Assembly: GCA_018260445.1 (NCBI GenBank)
Contig: JAGLBE010000021.1
Span: forward strand, 1-47,971
Direction: 5' to 3'
Length of the DNA stretch: 47,971 nt
Origin: Psychrobacter sp.
GTDB taxonomy: Bacteria; Pseudomonadota; Gammaproteobacteria; Pseudomonadales; Moraxellaceae
Shown here one piece after another: positions 17,973 to 26,765 of this stretch. The first letter of the stretch is position 1, and each line of letters opens with the position of its first letter. The translations under genes and the position numbers were made by a program. The notes under the pieces are model-generated. The model was given only the letters and a program-made list of their open reading frames with translations, had not been told where the DNA came from and ran no database searches.

Positions 17973-18629
17973 TTAGCTCACTTGTTTTGGCGCATTAATT
18001 TGAATCTCAACGCGGCGATTTTGTAGACGACCCGCTTCTGAGTTATTGTCCGCTACTGGACGGGTTTGGCCATAACCATAGGTTTGAATACGGCTTGGTG
18101 ATACCCCTTGACGTGCTAAATAGTTAGAAACCGATAAGGCACGGCGCTCAGACAAACCTTGGTTATACGCCGGGTTACCCACGCTATCGGTGTGCCCCAT
18201 GACGGTAATCGTCGTTTGGTCATACTCACGCATGGTCGCCGCTAGCTTATCAAGGGTATTATAAAAAGTTGGGCTAACACTGTCATTATCAAAAGCAAAG
18301 GTAATATTGCCTGGCATTACCAAATCGATATTGCCAGTTTTTTCATCACGCTCAACCTTGACCCCAGTGCCCGCCATTTGCTGCTGTAATTTTTTCTCTT
18401 GGTTTTCCATGTACAAACCAACGGCGCCGCCTAACGCAGCGCCAATTGCCGCATCACGGCCAGTATGATCGCCACCAGTTGCTTTAGAAATACCAGCACC
18501 AGCGACAGCGCCGCCTAATGCGCCTAACACCGCTTTGTTCATCGCCGGTTGACCCGTCGCTGGGTCAGTGGCACAGCCAGCAAGCGCCATACTAGAAGCC
18601 AATGCGGCAATCATGAATTGATTTTTCAT
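17973..18629 (-). CDS. OmpA-family lipoprotein with glycine-zipper segment (YiaD-like)
   Basis: The 218-residue protein starts at the ATG at 18629, where AAGGATGAG gives a good ribosome-binding site; an in-frame TTG at 18665 is less likely. A signal peptide ends in the lipobox ALAGC (Cys19). A glycine-zipper region follows (AVLGALGGAVAGAGISKA and DAAIGAALGGAVGLYM), and then an OmpA C-terminal peptidoglycan-binding domain from about residue 95 (ITFAFDNDSVSPTF, TDSVGNPAYNQGLSERRA, NRRVEIQI). This is the YiaD arrangement of an outer-membrane lipoprotein that anchors to peptidoglycan. It is monocistronic, with a terminator downstream and a repeat-rich spacer upstream. Confidence 0.93.
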   Translation of the reverse strand: MKNQFMIAALASSMALAGCATDPATGQPAMNKAVLGALGGAVAGAGISKATGGDHTGRDAAIGAALGGAVGLYMENQEKKLQQQMAGTGVKVERDEKTGNIDLVMPGNITFAFDNDSVSPTFYNTLDKLAATMREYDQTTITVMGHTDSVGNPAYNQGLSERRALSVSNYLARQGVSPSRIQTYGYGQTRPVADNNSEAGRLQNRRVEIQINAPKQVS

Positions 18630-18674
18630 AAGTCTCATCCTTAGGGTTAAGTTTAACGACAGCAATATAACCTA

Positions 18675-18747
18675 AATGGTTATTCAAAAATGGTTATTCA
18701 AAAATGGCTATTAAAAAATGGTTATTAAAAAATGGTTATTAAAAATT
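18675..18747. repeat. Degenerate tandem array of about 14-15 bp units
   Basis: The unit AAAATGGTTATTA (with CA/AA variants) repeats about five times. It lies just upstream of the OmpA-like gene, within 50-120 bases of its start, so copy number could move promoter elements. Confidence 0.85.
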
Positions 18748-18858
18748 ATAAGGCATTGTTCAGTAAAAATTTTAGCCATCAAGCTTTAATGAGCCAGTGT
18801 CTTAAGCGCCTTAAATGTCTTAAGCGTCATAGCAAATAGCGCAAATAACCTTACTTTA

Positions 18859-18906
18859 CCTATTGACCAACCTATTGACCAACCTGTTAACCAATCTATT
18901 GACCAA
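18859..18906. repeat. Four-copy 12-bp tandem array
   Basis: The unit CCTATTGACCAA occurs four times in 48 bases; copies 1 and 2 are identical, and copies 3 and 4 have one or two changes. It contains repeated TTGACC words that mimic -35 boxes. No function is evident. Confidence 0.88.
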
Positions 18907-19328
18907 TACAATATAAAGCGGGTATTTAACTAATATTATGGCAAACCCAACCTACACTCATGTAATAATTTGTGGTTTTGCTGTATATCAGACCTTTTAA
19001 AAAATGATAAGCCTGTTTAATAGTATTTCAAAGTAGAGGTACTATCGAGTATTATAAAGCCTAGTATCGCTCATTATGAGGTGACAACAGCCTGTGCTCA
19101 GCATTAGTTTGAGCGTCACTAGGATGAATATGCTTGACATTAGGCTATATTCACCAATTTGACATCAGGTAAACGTTATACTAACGTCCACGACCGACAA
19201 TTGAAGACTCAACTCTCTGCTAAAAGCAACACATCTTGACCCGCTTCGACCCCTAGTGCTCTTTATTGCTGATTAGTACATTACTGATTATTACTGACCC
19301 TTTTAATCCTCTAAACATTGGTACCCCT

Positions 19329-20300
19329 ATGACGACTAAACGCATGACCCTTAAAAAAATATATCAACGCTTGCATGACACATCATCTAAACTCGGGCAA
19401 ACCGCATCTTTAGCTAGCGCTGTTGCTGTTATTGCCGGCAACAGCACCTTGGTAGGGCTACCGATATGGATAATTGGCTCAACAAAAGCCATCACTGGTG
19501 CTAAAGTTGCCGATGAGGCGATGATCCAACTAGCCCACTATTGGATTGGTATCAACAATAGGTTGATTGATACTGTTTTGCCAAAGCGTGACTGGCGTAT
19601 TGAAATGCCAGATGACCTGTCACAAGACAAACAATACTTGCTCATTAGCAACCATTTATCATGGGTGGATACCAGTATTGTGCAGTATATTAGCGAAGGG
19701 CGCTTGCCATTAACCCGCTTTTTCACCAAGTTTAGTTTAATCTACATTCCGTTTATCGGCCAAGCCTTTTATTTTTTAGACTTTCCAATGATAAAAAGGC
19801 CACCTAAATCAAAAAAAATGGCAGACGCTAAACTGCGTGAGGCAAATATGTTAGAAGCCAAGCGAGCTTGTAAATTGTTAGAGAACAAGCCTTTTGCGCT
19901 ATTAAATTACTTAGAGGGCACCCGCTTTACCCCCGAAAAACGTGAGCAGCAAAATGCCCCGTATCAGCACCTACTCAAACCTAGAGCAGGTGGGATATCG
20001 CTCGCCATTGAAGCCCTAGGGCAGCAAATTGACGGCATATTAGACATGACCATTGTCTACCCTGATGGCAACCCTTCATATGGGGATTTATGGCGGGGCA
20101 ATGTTAAACGGCTCGGGGTACACGTAAGACGCATCGAAGTACCACAAACCCTATTTAACGCCATCGAAGCTGGCAATTATCACGACAATGACGACATGAA
20201 GAAAATCATGTACGCTTGGCTCGATGATATTTGGCAGTATAAAGATGCGCAAATTAGCCGTATGTTGGCCGATTTTAATAGCGAACCCGCTCCGCTATAG
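19329..20300 (+). CDS. 1-acyl-sn-glycerol-3-phosphate-type acyltransferase (YihG-like)
   Basis: The 323-residue membrane-associated protein carries the PlsC-family motifs: NHLSWVD (H109, D114; the HX4D catalytic pair), the block around FTKFSLIYIPFIGQAF, and EGTRFT (E196). Hydrophobic segments lie near the N-terminus (about 28-50) and around 135-150. The motif spacing resembles E. coli YihG and eukaryotic LPLAT/LCLAT acyltransferases rather than the shorter PlsC, so phospholipid acylation or remodelling in the inner membrane is likely. I chose the ATG at 19329 (MTTKRM) over an upstream in-frame start at 19266, whose extra residues look non-conserved. The next gene follows by about 100 bases on the same strand. 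Confidence 0.88.
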   Translation: MTTKRMTLKKIYQRLHDTSSKLGQTASLASAVAVIAGNSTLVGLPIWIIGSTKAITGAKVADEAMIQLAHYWIGINNRLIDTVLPKRDWRIEMPDDLSQDKQYLLISNHLSWVDTSIVQYISEGRLPLTRFFTKFSLIYIPFIGQAFYFLDFPMIKRPPKSKKMADAKLREANMLEAKRACKLLENKPFALLNYLEGTRFTPEKREQQNAPYQHLLKPRAGGISLAIEALGQQIDGILDMTIVYPDGNPSYGDLWRGNVKRLGVHVRRIEVPQTLFNAIEAGNYHDNDDMKKIMYAWLDDIWQYKDAQISRMLADFNSEPAPL

Positions 20301-20401
20301 CAGAGGCTACCAAAACAGGGTTTTTCAACAACAGCGGCTACTAAACAAACCGTCTAAGCCTTATTTCATGCCATCTAGCTTTAAGCGATGCACAAAATGT
20401 G

Positions 20402-21493
20402 ATGACTATGCCCAAACCTGACGACAACGCGCACGCTGTATCTGCAAGCGACAAAGTAGCGCCGACCCTAAGCCCAAACGACCCTAAACTGTCTAAGCAC
20501 AAGCGCTGGCAGTTGCGTTATGACATTGTCATGTTGCTGGTCATATCGGTCGATTTGGTCATCATTAGCATTGACTTACTGCTCATGAGTCAATTTGCTA
20601 TACAGCTTGCTGAGTGGTTGGGTTTTGCAGACGCTATTGAACATTATGCCGAAACGGTTCACCCTGTATTAAAACTGGTAGGTGGTGGATTTACTATTTT
20701 TCTAATTACCGAGTTATTGCTGCGCTGGGTGTTCGCTGTTGTTCATAAAAAGCATCTACGCTGGTTTTTCTTTCCTTTTGTGCATTGGTACGAAGTATTG
20801 GGGTGTTTTCCGCAATTGCGCGCCTTACGCTTATTGCGTGCCGTGGTCATCGGCCTCAGATTATACCGCTTGGGCTATCAAGTATTACCGCAGTCATGGA
20901 TTGACTCTGGCAAGTTTTACTATGAGCTGGTGTTAGAAGAAGTCACTGATAGGGTCATCTTGACCGCCACAGATACCATACGCAAGCAACTATCTGGCGA
21001 GAATGCCAAACAGAACCTTATTGATAAAACCATTAATAAAAATCGCCCCGCTATCGAGGCGATGTTAACGTCACTGTTACAGCAAGAACTGGCACCAAAA
21101 CTTGAACACGTCGCCCAAAGCCTATTTATTAAAGAGTTGTCGCGACAGGTGGGCATCGCCGTCCAAGAGGCTGTTGCTAAAACCCCCGAGCTGCGCCGCT
21201 ATCTACGCCTGATACCGATTGCTGGTAAACTCATTGAAGCCGAGCTACAAACCATTGGCCAACAAATCGGCGAAAACTTAGTCCTGACGTTAAGCACTCA
21301 ACTTACCGAAACAGCCAACACAGAAGTGCTTATTGGAATAATAACTGAAACTATTACCACCATTAATGTGCATAATCCGGCGCTTGAGGCTTTAATTATT
21401 GGCATTATTGATGATAGTTTGACCGCGTTTGAGGAACAAGTTAAAGTACAGCAGTGGAAAAATCATGACTATTTAACTCAAGCCTTGGATTAA
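20402..21493 (+). CDS. Voltage-sensor-like membrane protein with a long helical C-terminal domain, unknown function
   Basis: The 363-residue protein has a hydrophilic N-terminus, then hydrophobic segments at about 42-64, 88-114 and 121-137. A fourth amphipathic segment bears arginines at near three-residue spacing (R140, R143, R146, R153, R156 in QLRALRLLRAVVIGLRLYRLG). The second segment contains ITELLLRW and the third HWYEVLGCFP, both reminiscent of S2 and S3 of Ion_trans voltage sensors. No pore segments or selectivity filter follow. Instead about 200 residues of charged helical sequence continue to the C-terminus, with EVTDRVILTATDTIRKQL at their start. It thus resembles a stand-alone voltage-sensor domain fused to a cytosolic domain. 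GTG at 20399 and ATG at 20408 are alternative starts; no ribosome-binding site is clear. Confidence 0.72.
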   Translation: MTMPKPDDNAHAVSASDKVAPTLSPNDPKLSKHKRWQLRYDIVMLLVISVDLVIISIDLLLMSQFAIQLAEWLGFADAIEHYAETVHPVLKLVGGGFTIFLITELLLRWVFAVVHKKHLRWFFFPFVHWYEVLGCFPQLRALRLLRAVVIGLRLYRLGYQVLPQSWIDSGKFYYELVLEEVTDRVILTATDTIRKQLSGENAKQNLIDKTINKNRPAIEAMLTSLLQQELAPKLEHVAQSLFIKELSRQVGIAVQEAVAKTPELRRYLRLIPIAGKLIEAELQTIGQQIGENLVLTLSTQLTETANTEVLIGIITETITTINVHNPALEALIIGIIDDSLTAFEEQVKVQQWKNHDYLTQALD

Positions 21494-21646
21494 AAGGCCA
21501 GGCCTTAGATGAAAACACCACACCGACACACTGCGGTTTTTTTACCGTAACGCTTACAAACCTTAGCACTGATAAATGTTAACACTGACAAACATTCGCA
21601 CTGATACCTAGGTTGCTCTCTTAGTTTTTGCCTTTAAGGATTTTTC

Positions 21647-22534
21647 ATGACCGCCGCTTCTGATATATCTGATTTAAAGGATGCAGAAAATGCATCGCCA
21701 GCTCTTGCAAGCCCGCCAGTGGCTATGTTTGGGAAGATGCTCACCTTTACCCGCATTAAAGTTGAGACTGCCGATTTGGACAGTATTGCTCAGCATTTAG
21801 CGACTATCCTCAGCAATAAAACCAGTCAAATCCCAGTGGTTATTGACAGCGATTTAGAACAAGACTTATCCGCTTTGATTGATCTGTTTTGGTCTTGGGG
21901 TCTACAACCCATTGGCGTTGTTGCAGGCATTTTAGATGATGCAGCAAAGGCACTGCGTCTGGCTATTTTTCCGGCTGACGGTAAGCGAATTAAGCGCATC
22001 CCACCTGTTAAAAAAGCAACCTTGCCCCCTGCCCATTTTACTGAGCATGAGCATAGTCAGCATAGTCATAGTGATTATGCGGGTACGGGTGCTGATACGG
22101 GCACTAGCAGCAGTCATCCAAAGGCCTCGCCTAAGAATACGCTTGAGAGTGGCAGTGAGGGTGCGGTGGTTATCGAGAGTGTCACTGACGATAGAATAAA
22201 CAGCATGATTTATGATCAACTGCTGCGCTCGGGGCAAAGCGTCAATCATGTGGGCGGCGATTTAATCGTCACCAATAGCGTGAATAATGGCGCTGAGGCA
22301 ATTAGTGACAACTGCTTGCATATCTACGGCCGAGCGCAAGGTCGTCTAGTGGCGGGCGCTACGGGCGACAAAGATGCCCGAATTTTTTGTCAACGTTTTA
22401 ACCCTTCGCTGGTCTCTGTAGCGGGCACCTATTGTCTTAATGATAATATACCCGCAGAATTTATTGATAAAGCCGTGCAGGTGAGCTTTAAAGAAGGCAA
22501 AGGGTTAATTTTTCAGTTATTAGACAATAGCTAA
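21647..22534 (+). CDS. minC: Septum site-determining protein MinC
   Basis: MinC inhibits FtsZ assembly away from midcell when recruited to the membrane by MinD. The 295-residue protein has the N-terminal FtsZ-interacting domain (about 25-115, AMFGKMLTFTRIKVET) and the C-terminal beta-helical dimerisation/MinD-binding domain (about 200-295, GGDLIVTNSVNNGAEAISD, GRAQGRLVAGATGDKDARIF). It is longer than the 231-residue E. coli protein because of a linker of about 70 residues that is rich in His, Ser, Thr and Gly (EHEHSQHSHSDY). AAGGA about eight bases upstream supports the ATG at 21647. Unusually, minD starts 346 bases downstream, so minDE may have its own promoter. Confidence 0.95.
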   Translation: MTAASDISDLKDAENASPALASPPVAMFGKMLTFTRIKVETADLDSIAQHLATILSNKTSQIPVVIDSDLEQDLSALIDLFWSWGLQPIGVVAGILDDAAKALRLAIFPADGKRIKRIPPVKKATLPPAHFTEHEHSQHSHSDYAGTGADTGTSSSHPKASPKNTLESGSEGAVVIESVTDDRINSMIYDQLLRSGQSVNHVGGDLIVTNSVNNGAEAISDNCLHIYGRAQGRLVAGATGDKDARIFCQRFNPSLVSVAGTYCLNDNIPAEFIDKAVQVSFKEGKGLIFQLLDNS

Positions 22535-22880
22535 GGTTGACTGCGGTTCATAAACTGGCACATTTGCACAAGAGGATAGGGACATCAATTGATTTGCCAC
22601 AGACGTGGGCGGCGACTATGTACAACTGTTACTTTACCCATAACTATGGTACTCTTAAACTCGGATACCTTTTGCTGTCGCCTACTTATTACATGGGGCT
22701 TATGGCTAAACCTTATCAATCAAACTGCTTAAATTCTAAGACTGTGCCCATCACTTGGTTATGGGCTTAAAAAACAAAATAACCTAATTTTAACAACGCT
22801 AGCAAGATTATCAGTGCGTGCAGGGCGACTGTTGCCACGCCTGCAAGATAAATTGTTAGACTTAACAGGAGTGTGCCATT
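22535..22880. other. Spacer between minC and minD
   Basis: This 346-base region probably contains no gene; a 77-codon frame at its start lacks protein-like character. A 6-bp inverted repeat (GCCCAT/ATGGGC, 22745-22766) has no following T-run, so I do not call it a terminator. A promoter for minDE is plausible, but I cannot place it. Confidence 0.6.
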
Positions 22881-23693
22881 GTGGCAAAGATAGTTGTAAT
22901 TACTTCGGGTAAAGGCGGCGTCGGCAAAACGACGACCAGTGCCTCCTTTGCGGCTGGCCTAGCATTACGCGGCTATAAAACCGTTGTGGTCGATTTTGAT
23001 GTGGGTTTGCGTAACCTTGATTTAATTATGGGCTGTGAGAACCGTATTGTTTATGACTTTGTCGATGTGCTATCTGGCAATGCCCGATTATCACAGGCTT
23101 TGGTAAAAGATAAGCAACTGGATAACTTGTTTATCCTGCCGGCTAGCCAAACCCGAGACAAAGATGCGCTGACCGATGAGGGCGTGGCAGAAATCATTGA
23201 TGAGCTATCAAAACAGTTTGATTATGTGATTTGTGATTCGCCTGCGGGCATTGAGCGCGGTGCTCAACTGGCGATGTATCATGCTGATGAGGCAATTATT
23301 GTCACCAATCCTGAGATATCCTCGGTGCGTGATTCTGACCGTATTATTGGCATCTTGCAAAGCCGCACCAAAAAAGTGGTAGAAGGTACCGGTACCGTGC
23401 GCGAACATTTGGTGATTAACCGCTACAACGCTGAACGGGCGGCGGCTAAAGAAATGATGGATATCGACACCATTTCCAATGATATTTTAAAAGTCCCCTT
23501 ACTGGGCGTTATCCCTGAGAGTGACACAGTGTTAGAGGCGTCAAATCGCGGCGAGCCGGTGATTCATTTTGCCGACTCGGTAGCAGGGCAATGTTATGAT
23601 GACATTGTGGCCCGATTTTTAGGAGAGCAACGCGAGTTGCGTCACATTGATGTGAAGAAAAAAAGCTTTATAAAACGCTGGTTTGGGGGATAA
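22881..23693 (+). CDS. minD: Septum site-determining protein MinD (GTG start)
   Basis: MinD is the membrane-binding ATPase that recruits MinC and oscillates with MinE to place the division septum. The 270-residue protein has the deviant Walker A motif GKGGVGKTT (residues 10-18, signature K11), [14 protein letters not shown], and the switch region [12 protein letters not shown]. Its C-terminal amphipathic membrane-targeting helix is [12 protein letters not shown]. Length and motifs are fully typical. The start is GTG at 22881 with AGGAG upstream. minE begins two bases after the stop, indicating coupled translation. Confidence 0.98.
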   Translation: MAKIVVITSGKGGVGKTTTSASFAAGLALRGYKTVVVDFDVGLRNLDLIMGCENRIVYDFVDVLSGNARLSQALVKDKQLDNLFILPASQTRDKDALTDEGVAEIIDELSKQFDYVICDSPAGIERGAQLAMYHADEAIIVTNPEISSVRDSDRIIGILQSRTKKVVEGTGTVREHLVINRYNAERAAAKEMMDIDTISNDILKVPLLGVIPESDTVLEASNRGEPVIHFADSVAGQCYDDIVARFLGEQRELRHIDVKKKSFIKRWFGG

Positions 23694-23694
23694 G

Positions 23695-23982
23695 ATGAGT
23701 AAAAAAACAGGATTTTGGAGCAATTGGTTTGGCGCTGAAACCAAAAGCTCGGGTACCGCTAATTTGGCCACTGAGCGCTTAAAGGTGATTGTAGCCAGTG
23801 AAAACCGTCTAAACTCTCGTTTGACTACCGATCGTATCGAAAAAATGAAGCGTGAAATACTTGAAGTGGTGAACCGTTATGTGAATGGGGTACAGATTGA
23901 TGATGTCAATATCAATCACCGCCACGAAGATAACTTAGATGTGTTAGAGATGAACATCAATTTGCCGGATTTTAAGCCCTAA
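23695..23982 (+). CDS. minE: Cell division topological specificity factor MinE
   Basis: MinE stimulates MinD ATPase and restricts MinCD to the cell poles. The 95-residue protein has the anti-MinCD region (about 18-40, [20 protein letters not shown]), followed by the topological specificity domain ending [13 protein letters not shown]. Length is close to E. coli MinE (88). I chose the ATG at 23695 with GGGGGA upstream, rather than a TTG 12 bases earlier that would overlap minD. Confidence 0.96.
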   Translation: MSKKTGFWSNWFGAETKSSGTANLATERLKVIVASENRLNSRLTTDRIEKMKREILEVVNRYVNGVQIDDVNINHRHEDNLDVLEMNINLPDFKP

Positions 23983-24062
23983 TCACTTTAACCTCACTGT
24001 TATTGGCGCATTTTGACCCTTTTGGCATACCTGCTGCTAGTGCTTTTGTGCTCCAAAGTGGC

Positions 24063-24584
24063 TTATTTCATGCGGGCCAGTAAGCCATCTTTGACAACCC
24101 ATTGATGATAGATAGCTGCCCCAATATGGGTAGCCGTCAATAGCAAGATGGCCGGCCAAAAAATTTGGGTATGTAGGTTGTTAAAAAAGCGGGCCTGTGT
24201 GCGGTCTGGCGTGACCCAAGCTGGGATATCGAACAGACCAAATAGATTAAGGGCGCGGCCCCCATAAGCATTCATTAAGATTCCGCTGATAGGCATTGCC
24301 AACAATAGGCTGTATAGCAACACATGGGTCAGCTTTGCCACGCTTTGTTGCCATATCGGCATGGCTATAGGTTTAGGAGCAGAGCTTAGTAACCGATTGA
24401 TTATCCTTGCCAGTGTCCAACATAACAGGCTAAAGCCAAAGGCCTTGTGCCAAAGAAGATAGCTATCCCCTCCATCCCCAGCGACATTGTTAGACAATGC
24501 AATCATGGCCCAAGTGATGAGCAGCAATAAAGCGCCGCCCCAATGAAAGATGCGCGACGCAACCGACCATTTATCTATAAACAT
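24063..24584 (-). CDS. Cytochrome b561 family protein
   Basis: The 173-residue integral membrane protein has four hydrophobic helices (about 10-31, 43-63, 84-106, 138-160). Histidines are placed for two b hemes: H14 in RIFHWGGA, H46 in LLWHKAFG, H87 in LTHVLLY, and H138 or H153 in the last helix. This is the bacterial cytochrome b561 (CybB) layout, a family that includes a quinone-linked superoxide oxidase in E. coli. The exact activity here is inferred. It stands between minE, on the opposite strand, and chpC, with which it shares orientation but is separated by 100 bases. Confidence 0.9.
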   Translation of the reverse strand: MFIDKWSVASRIFHWGGALLLLITWAMIALSNNVAGDGGDSYLLWHKAFGFSLLCWTLARIINRLLSSAPKPIAMPIWQQSVAKLTHVLLYSLLLAMPISGILMNAYGGRALNLFGLFDIPAWVTPDRTQARFFNNLHTQIFWPAILLLTATHIGAAIYHQWVVKDGLLARMK

Positions 24585-24684
24585 CTTAATACACGCTATC
24601 CTGTGCCAGGCATGAATGAGAGCAACCGTTTAAAATTACCAGCTTATTACCAGCTTAGCAATACTGTTTAGCAAAACTGTGCTA

Positions 24685-25203
24685 TTAATAACTGTCTAAA
24701 TCCACTAAATGATGCGCTAACGTATCGATATCAGGCACAAAATATATTTGCCCGTCTATTTCTACAGCTTGATAAGCATAGGTGGTCATATCCGCGTCCG
24801 CTGCGCTTGTCTCAGCCTGAGCCGGGGCATCGAGTCTATCTTCAATCACTGCTGCAAAGCCTGCAGGCATGGGCACGTCCTTAACGTCAGAGATGTTCAC
24901 CTGTTTTTGTTGCAACTTGCCCTTGGTCAGTAGCCCCACCCGATGCACCTCTGTGTTTCCCTCTAATACCACGAGGGTATCGGGCGTTTCATTGCGCGGC
25001 AAAAGATGATATACAGCAACCTCTTGATTTTGCCACAAGTAAGTCCAAATATAGTCATGATACTCATCTATGGATAAAATCAAACTCGAAGGCACTAGCC
25101 AATCCGGCTGGCCTATCGCAGGAATCACGGTAATGTTAAGCAAACCATTGTCAACCGTTAGCAGGCTTACCGCCTCAAAGTTATGCTTTTCAATTTTTCT
25201 CAT
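24685..25203 (-). CDS. chpC: ChpC-like CheW-domain coupling protein
   Basis: The 172-residue protein shows a CheW-like beta fold with PDWLVPSSLILSIDEY, VAVYHLLPRNETPDTLVVLEG and VGLLTKGKLQQKQVNISD. A short low-complexity insert (APAQAETSAADAD) precedes its last segment. Its size and position as last gene of the Pil-Chp cluster match Pseudomonas aeruginosa ChpC (about 168 residues), an accessory adaptor of the ChpA kinase complex. It lies 561 bases downstream of chpB across a spacer with an octanucleotide array, so co-transcription is not assured and its expression may depend on that spacer. I see no chpD or chpE beyond it. Confidence 0.82.
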   Translation of the reverse strand: MRKIEKHNFEAVSLLTVDNGLLNITVIPAIGQPDWLVPSSLILSIDEYHDYIWTYLWQNQEVAVYHLLPRNETPDTLVVLEGNTEVHRVGLLTKGKLQQKQVNISDVKDVPMPAGFAAVIEDRLDAPAQAETSAADADMTTYAYQAVEIDGQIYFVPDIDTLAHHLVDLDSY

Positions 25204-25764
25204 TATCTACTCACAAATTATTAAGTCATTAAGTGGCGACCCTTGCTCTTAGTGCAGTCAGTATGGATTTGTATATTATAGAGTTCGATATCATAGAATT
25301 CGATATCATTTCGATATCATAGAGATAGCTTGGGTCATTACCCACCCGCTCTGAGCATCTTGTCTTGCAATCGACTTCTACTATCCCACTATCCCACTAT
25401 CCCACTATCCCACTATCCCACTATCTCACTATCTCACTATCTCACTATCTCACTATCTCACTATCTCACTATCTCACTATTCTACTATCCCACTATCATC
25501 CCACTATCTAACTATCCCATTACGCACGCTAAGAGAGGTCTTGTCCGTGTTTGGCATCTGTTATGATAAAAATTTGTTCGCCTATACTGACTTTAGTACT
25601 ATTCGTCTGAGTGCCATTCGTCTGTATGGTAACTGTCTTAATGTTAGCTGTCTTAATCGTAACCGTCCTGATGGTCTCTTGCTGCATCCTTTATCATCAT
25701 CTATGCTAGCAGGATGTCTGTCTATTGGCCTTTTGTATATCAAGATGTCACTTACTATTAAGTA
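25204..25764. other. Spacer between chpB and chpC containing tandem repeats
   Basis: No gene is apparent in these 561 bases. The stretch includes imperfect copies of TTCGATATCATAGAA at about 25277-25325, an array of about 17 octamers at 25381-25519, and further short duplications around 25600-25670. In related clusters the two flanking genes are close together, so the spacer looks expanded by slippage. Confidence 0.7.
25381..25519. repeat. Octanucleotide tandem array (17 units) between chpB and chpC
   Basis: Five perfect copies of CTATCCCA are followed by seven perfect copies of CTATCTCA and then about five diverged copies. The two homogeneous blocks suggest independent, recent expansions. 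It lies about 180-320 bases upstream of the chpC start on the transcript strand, so unit-number changes could alter transcript length or promoter spacing, but not a coding frame of an identified gene. Confidence 0.95.
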
Positions 25765-26763
25765 TTAAGCTTCACTGGCCATAGTTTGTGCCACATAGTC
25801 GGTTAATTTATCCGCCAAGGCTTTTGGCGTTCCGACAAAGTCGGCGGCACCGGCTTCAATAATCGAGCGTGGCTGGCTGGGGCAAGTGCTGCTATCAGGA
25901 TCTTGCACCCATATTTGACTATTATTTTCCTGAATTTGGTCTAAATACTGGGTGCCATCATTGCCCATACCCGAAAATATAATGCCGATTAGCTCATTGC
26001 CAAAAGCATCACTGGTGTTTTTTAGTAAGTCACCGATGCTCGGTTTATATTCTCCCGTCCAAGCTTCGGCCAATAAAATCACGCGTCCCGTAGAATCACA
26101 GACGACTTTTTTATCGATAGGGGCTATGAGACATTGCCCTGCCTGCATCGTCTGCGAGGTGGAAATAACCTGACAACGCCAATCATTATGACGGTTTAGG
26201 ATGCGGGGTAAGGTGTGAATCATGTTGAGATTAAAATGGTGCGCCAGCAGGATGGTGATAGGCAAGTCAGGAGACAGATTGTCCAAAAACACCTTAACAG
26301 CTGCTGGCCCGCCCATCGAAGCCCCTAAAAAGACCACAAAGCGCCATGGGCTACGTTTTTCTTGAAAAATATTATGATCCAGCAATTCGGGGATATCCAG
26401 CATGGTAGCGAGCTTGCGTTTTAATTTACGCTGCCATTTGGCATAAAGATGGGTTTCGTTAAGATACGGCGCTTTGTTAAACCCCACCAGCACCGTTTTT
26501 ACCTCATCCTTACCCTTTGCACCCTCTGCGTGCTGAATGCTTTTATTCAGCTTATGATGCAGTGTATCATCATACTGACTATCGACTAACCAGACGTCTA
26601 TTTGCTTATCGACATGCTTATCTTTGAGCTCATGTGGCGCAATACAGTCGACCATAATTAGGCCGAGGCTGGCAACCGTGTCGCTAAACGCTAGGCGCTG
26701 TTGCTGTGTCTCGGCGATTACCATAACCCGTATTTTTGATGCATCCTTACCCTTGTCGGCCAT
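25765..26763 (-). CDS. chpB: Chemotaxis-type protein-glutamate methylesterase ChpB
   Basis: ChpB removes methyl groups from the receptor PilJ in the Pil-Chp adaptation system. The 332-residue protein has an N-terminal region of about 130 residues resembling a degenerate receiver domain (IRVMVIAETQQQRLAFSDTV). The CheB catalytic domain follows with the triad Ser149 (FLGASMGGP), His175 or His176 (AHHFN) and Asp269 (GMGNDG). The size is close to P. aeruginosa ChpB. It starts two bases after the chpA stop, so the two are translationally linked. The receiver lacks an obvious acidic triad, so phosphorylation control may differ from classical CheB. Confidence 0.9.
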   Translation of the reverse strand: MADKGKDASKIRVMVIAETQQQRLAFSDTVASLGLIMVDCIAPHELKDKHVDKQIDVWLVDSQYDDTLHHKLNKSIQHAEGAKGKDEVKTVLVGFNKAPYLNETHLYAKWQRKLKRKLATMLDIPELLDHNIFQEKRSPWRFVVFLGASMGGPAAVKVFLDNLSPDLPITILLAHHFNLNMIHTLPRILNRHNDWRCQVISTSQTMQAGQCLIAPIDKKVVCDSTGRVILLAEAWTGEYKPSIGDLLKNTSDAFGNELIGIIFSGMGNDGTQYLDQIQENNSQIWVQDPDSSTCPSQPRSIIEAGAADFVGTPKALADKLTDYVAQTMASEA

Positions 26764-26765
26764 AC

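Larger units (their letters stand above)
18630..19328. other. Repeat-rich spacer between divergent OmpA-like and acyltransferase genes
   Basis: About 700 bases without a convincing gene. It holds two tandem arrays (18675-18747 and 18859-18906) and must contain the divergent promoters. The remainder is AT-rich, and I see no hairpin or operator I can name. Confidence 0.6.

Noticed and set aside
22745-22766. Terminator after minC
   Set aside because: Only a 6-bp stem with a nine-base loop and no T-run on either strand.
22537-22770. 77-codon frame in the minC-minD spacer
   Set aside because: No ribosome-binding site, no recognisable motif and unusual composition; it begins almost at the minC stop by chance.
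25381-25519. CRISPR-like array
   Set aside because: The units are 8 bp and directly abutting with no spacers, so it is a simple tandem repeat.
25330-25566. Plus-strand frame through the octanucleotide array (SHYPTI-type repeats)
   Set aside because: The protein repeat is only the translation of the DNA array, and no start signal or family feature exists.
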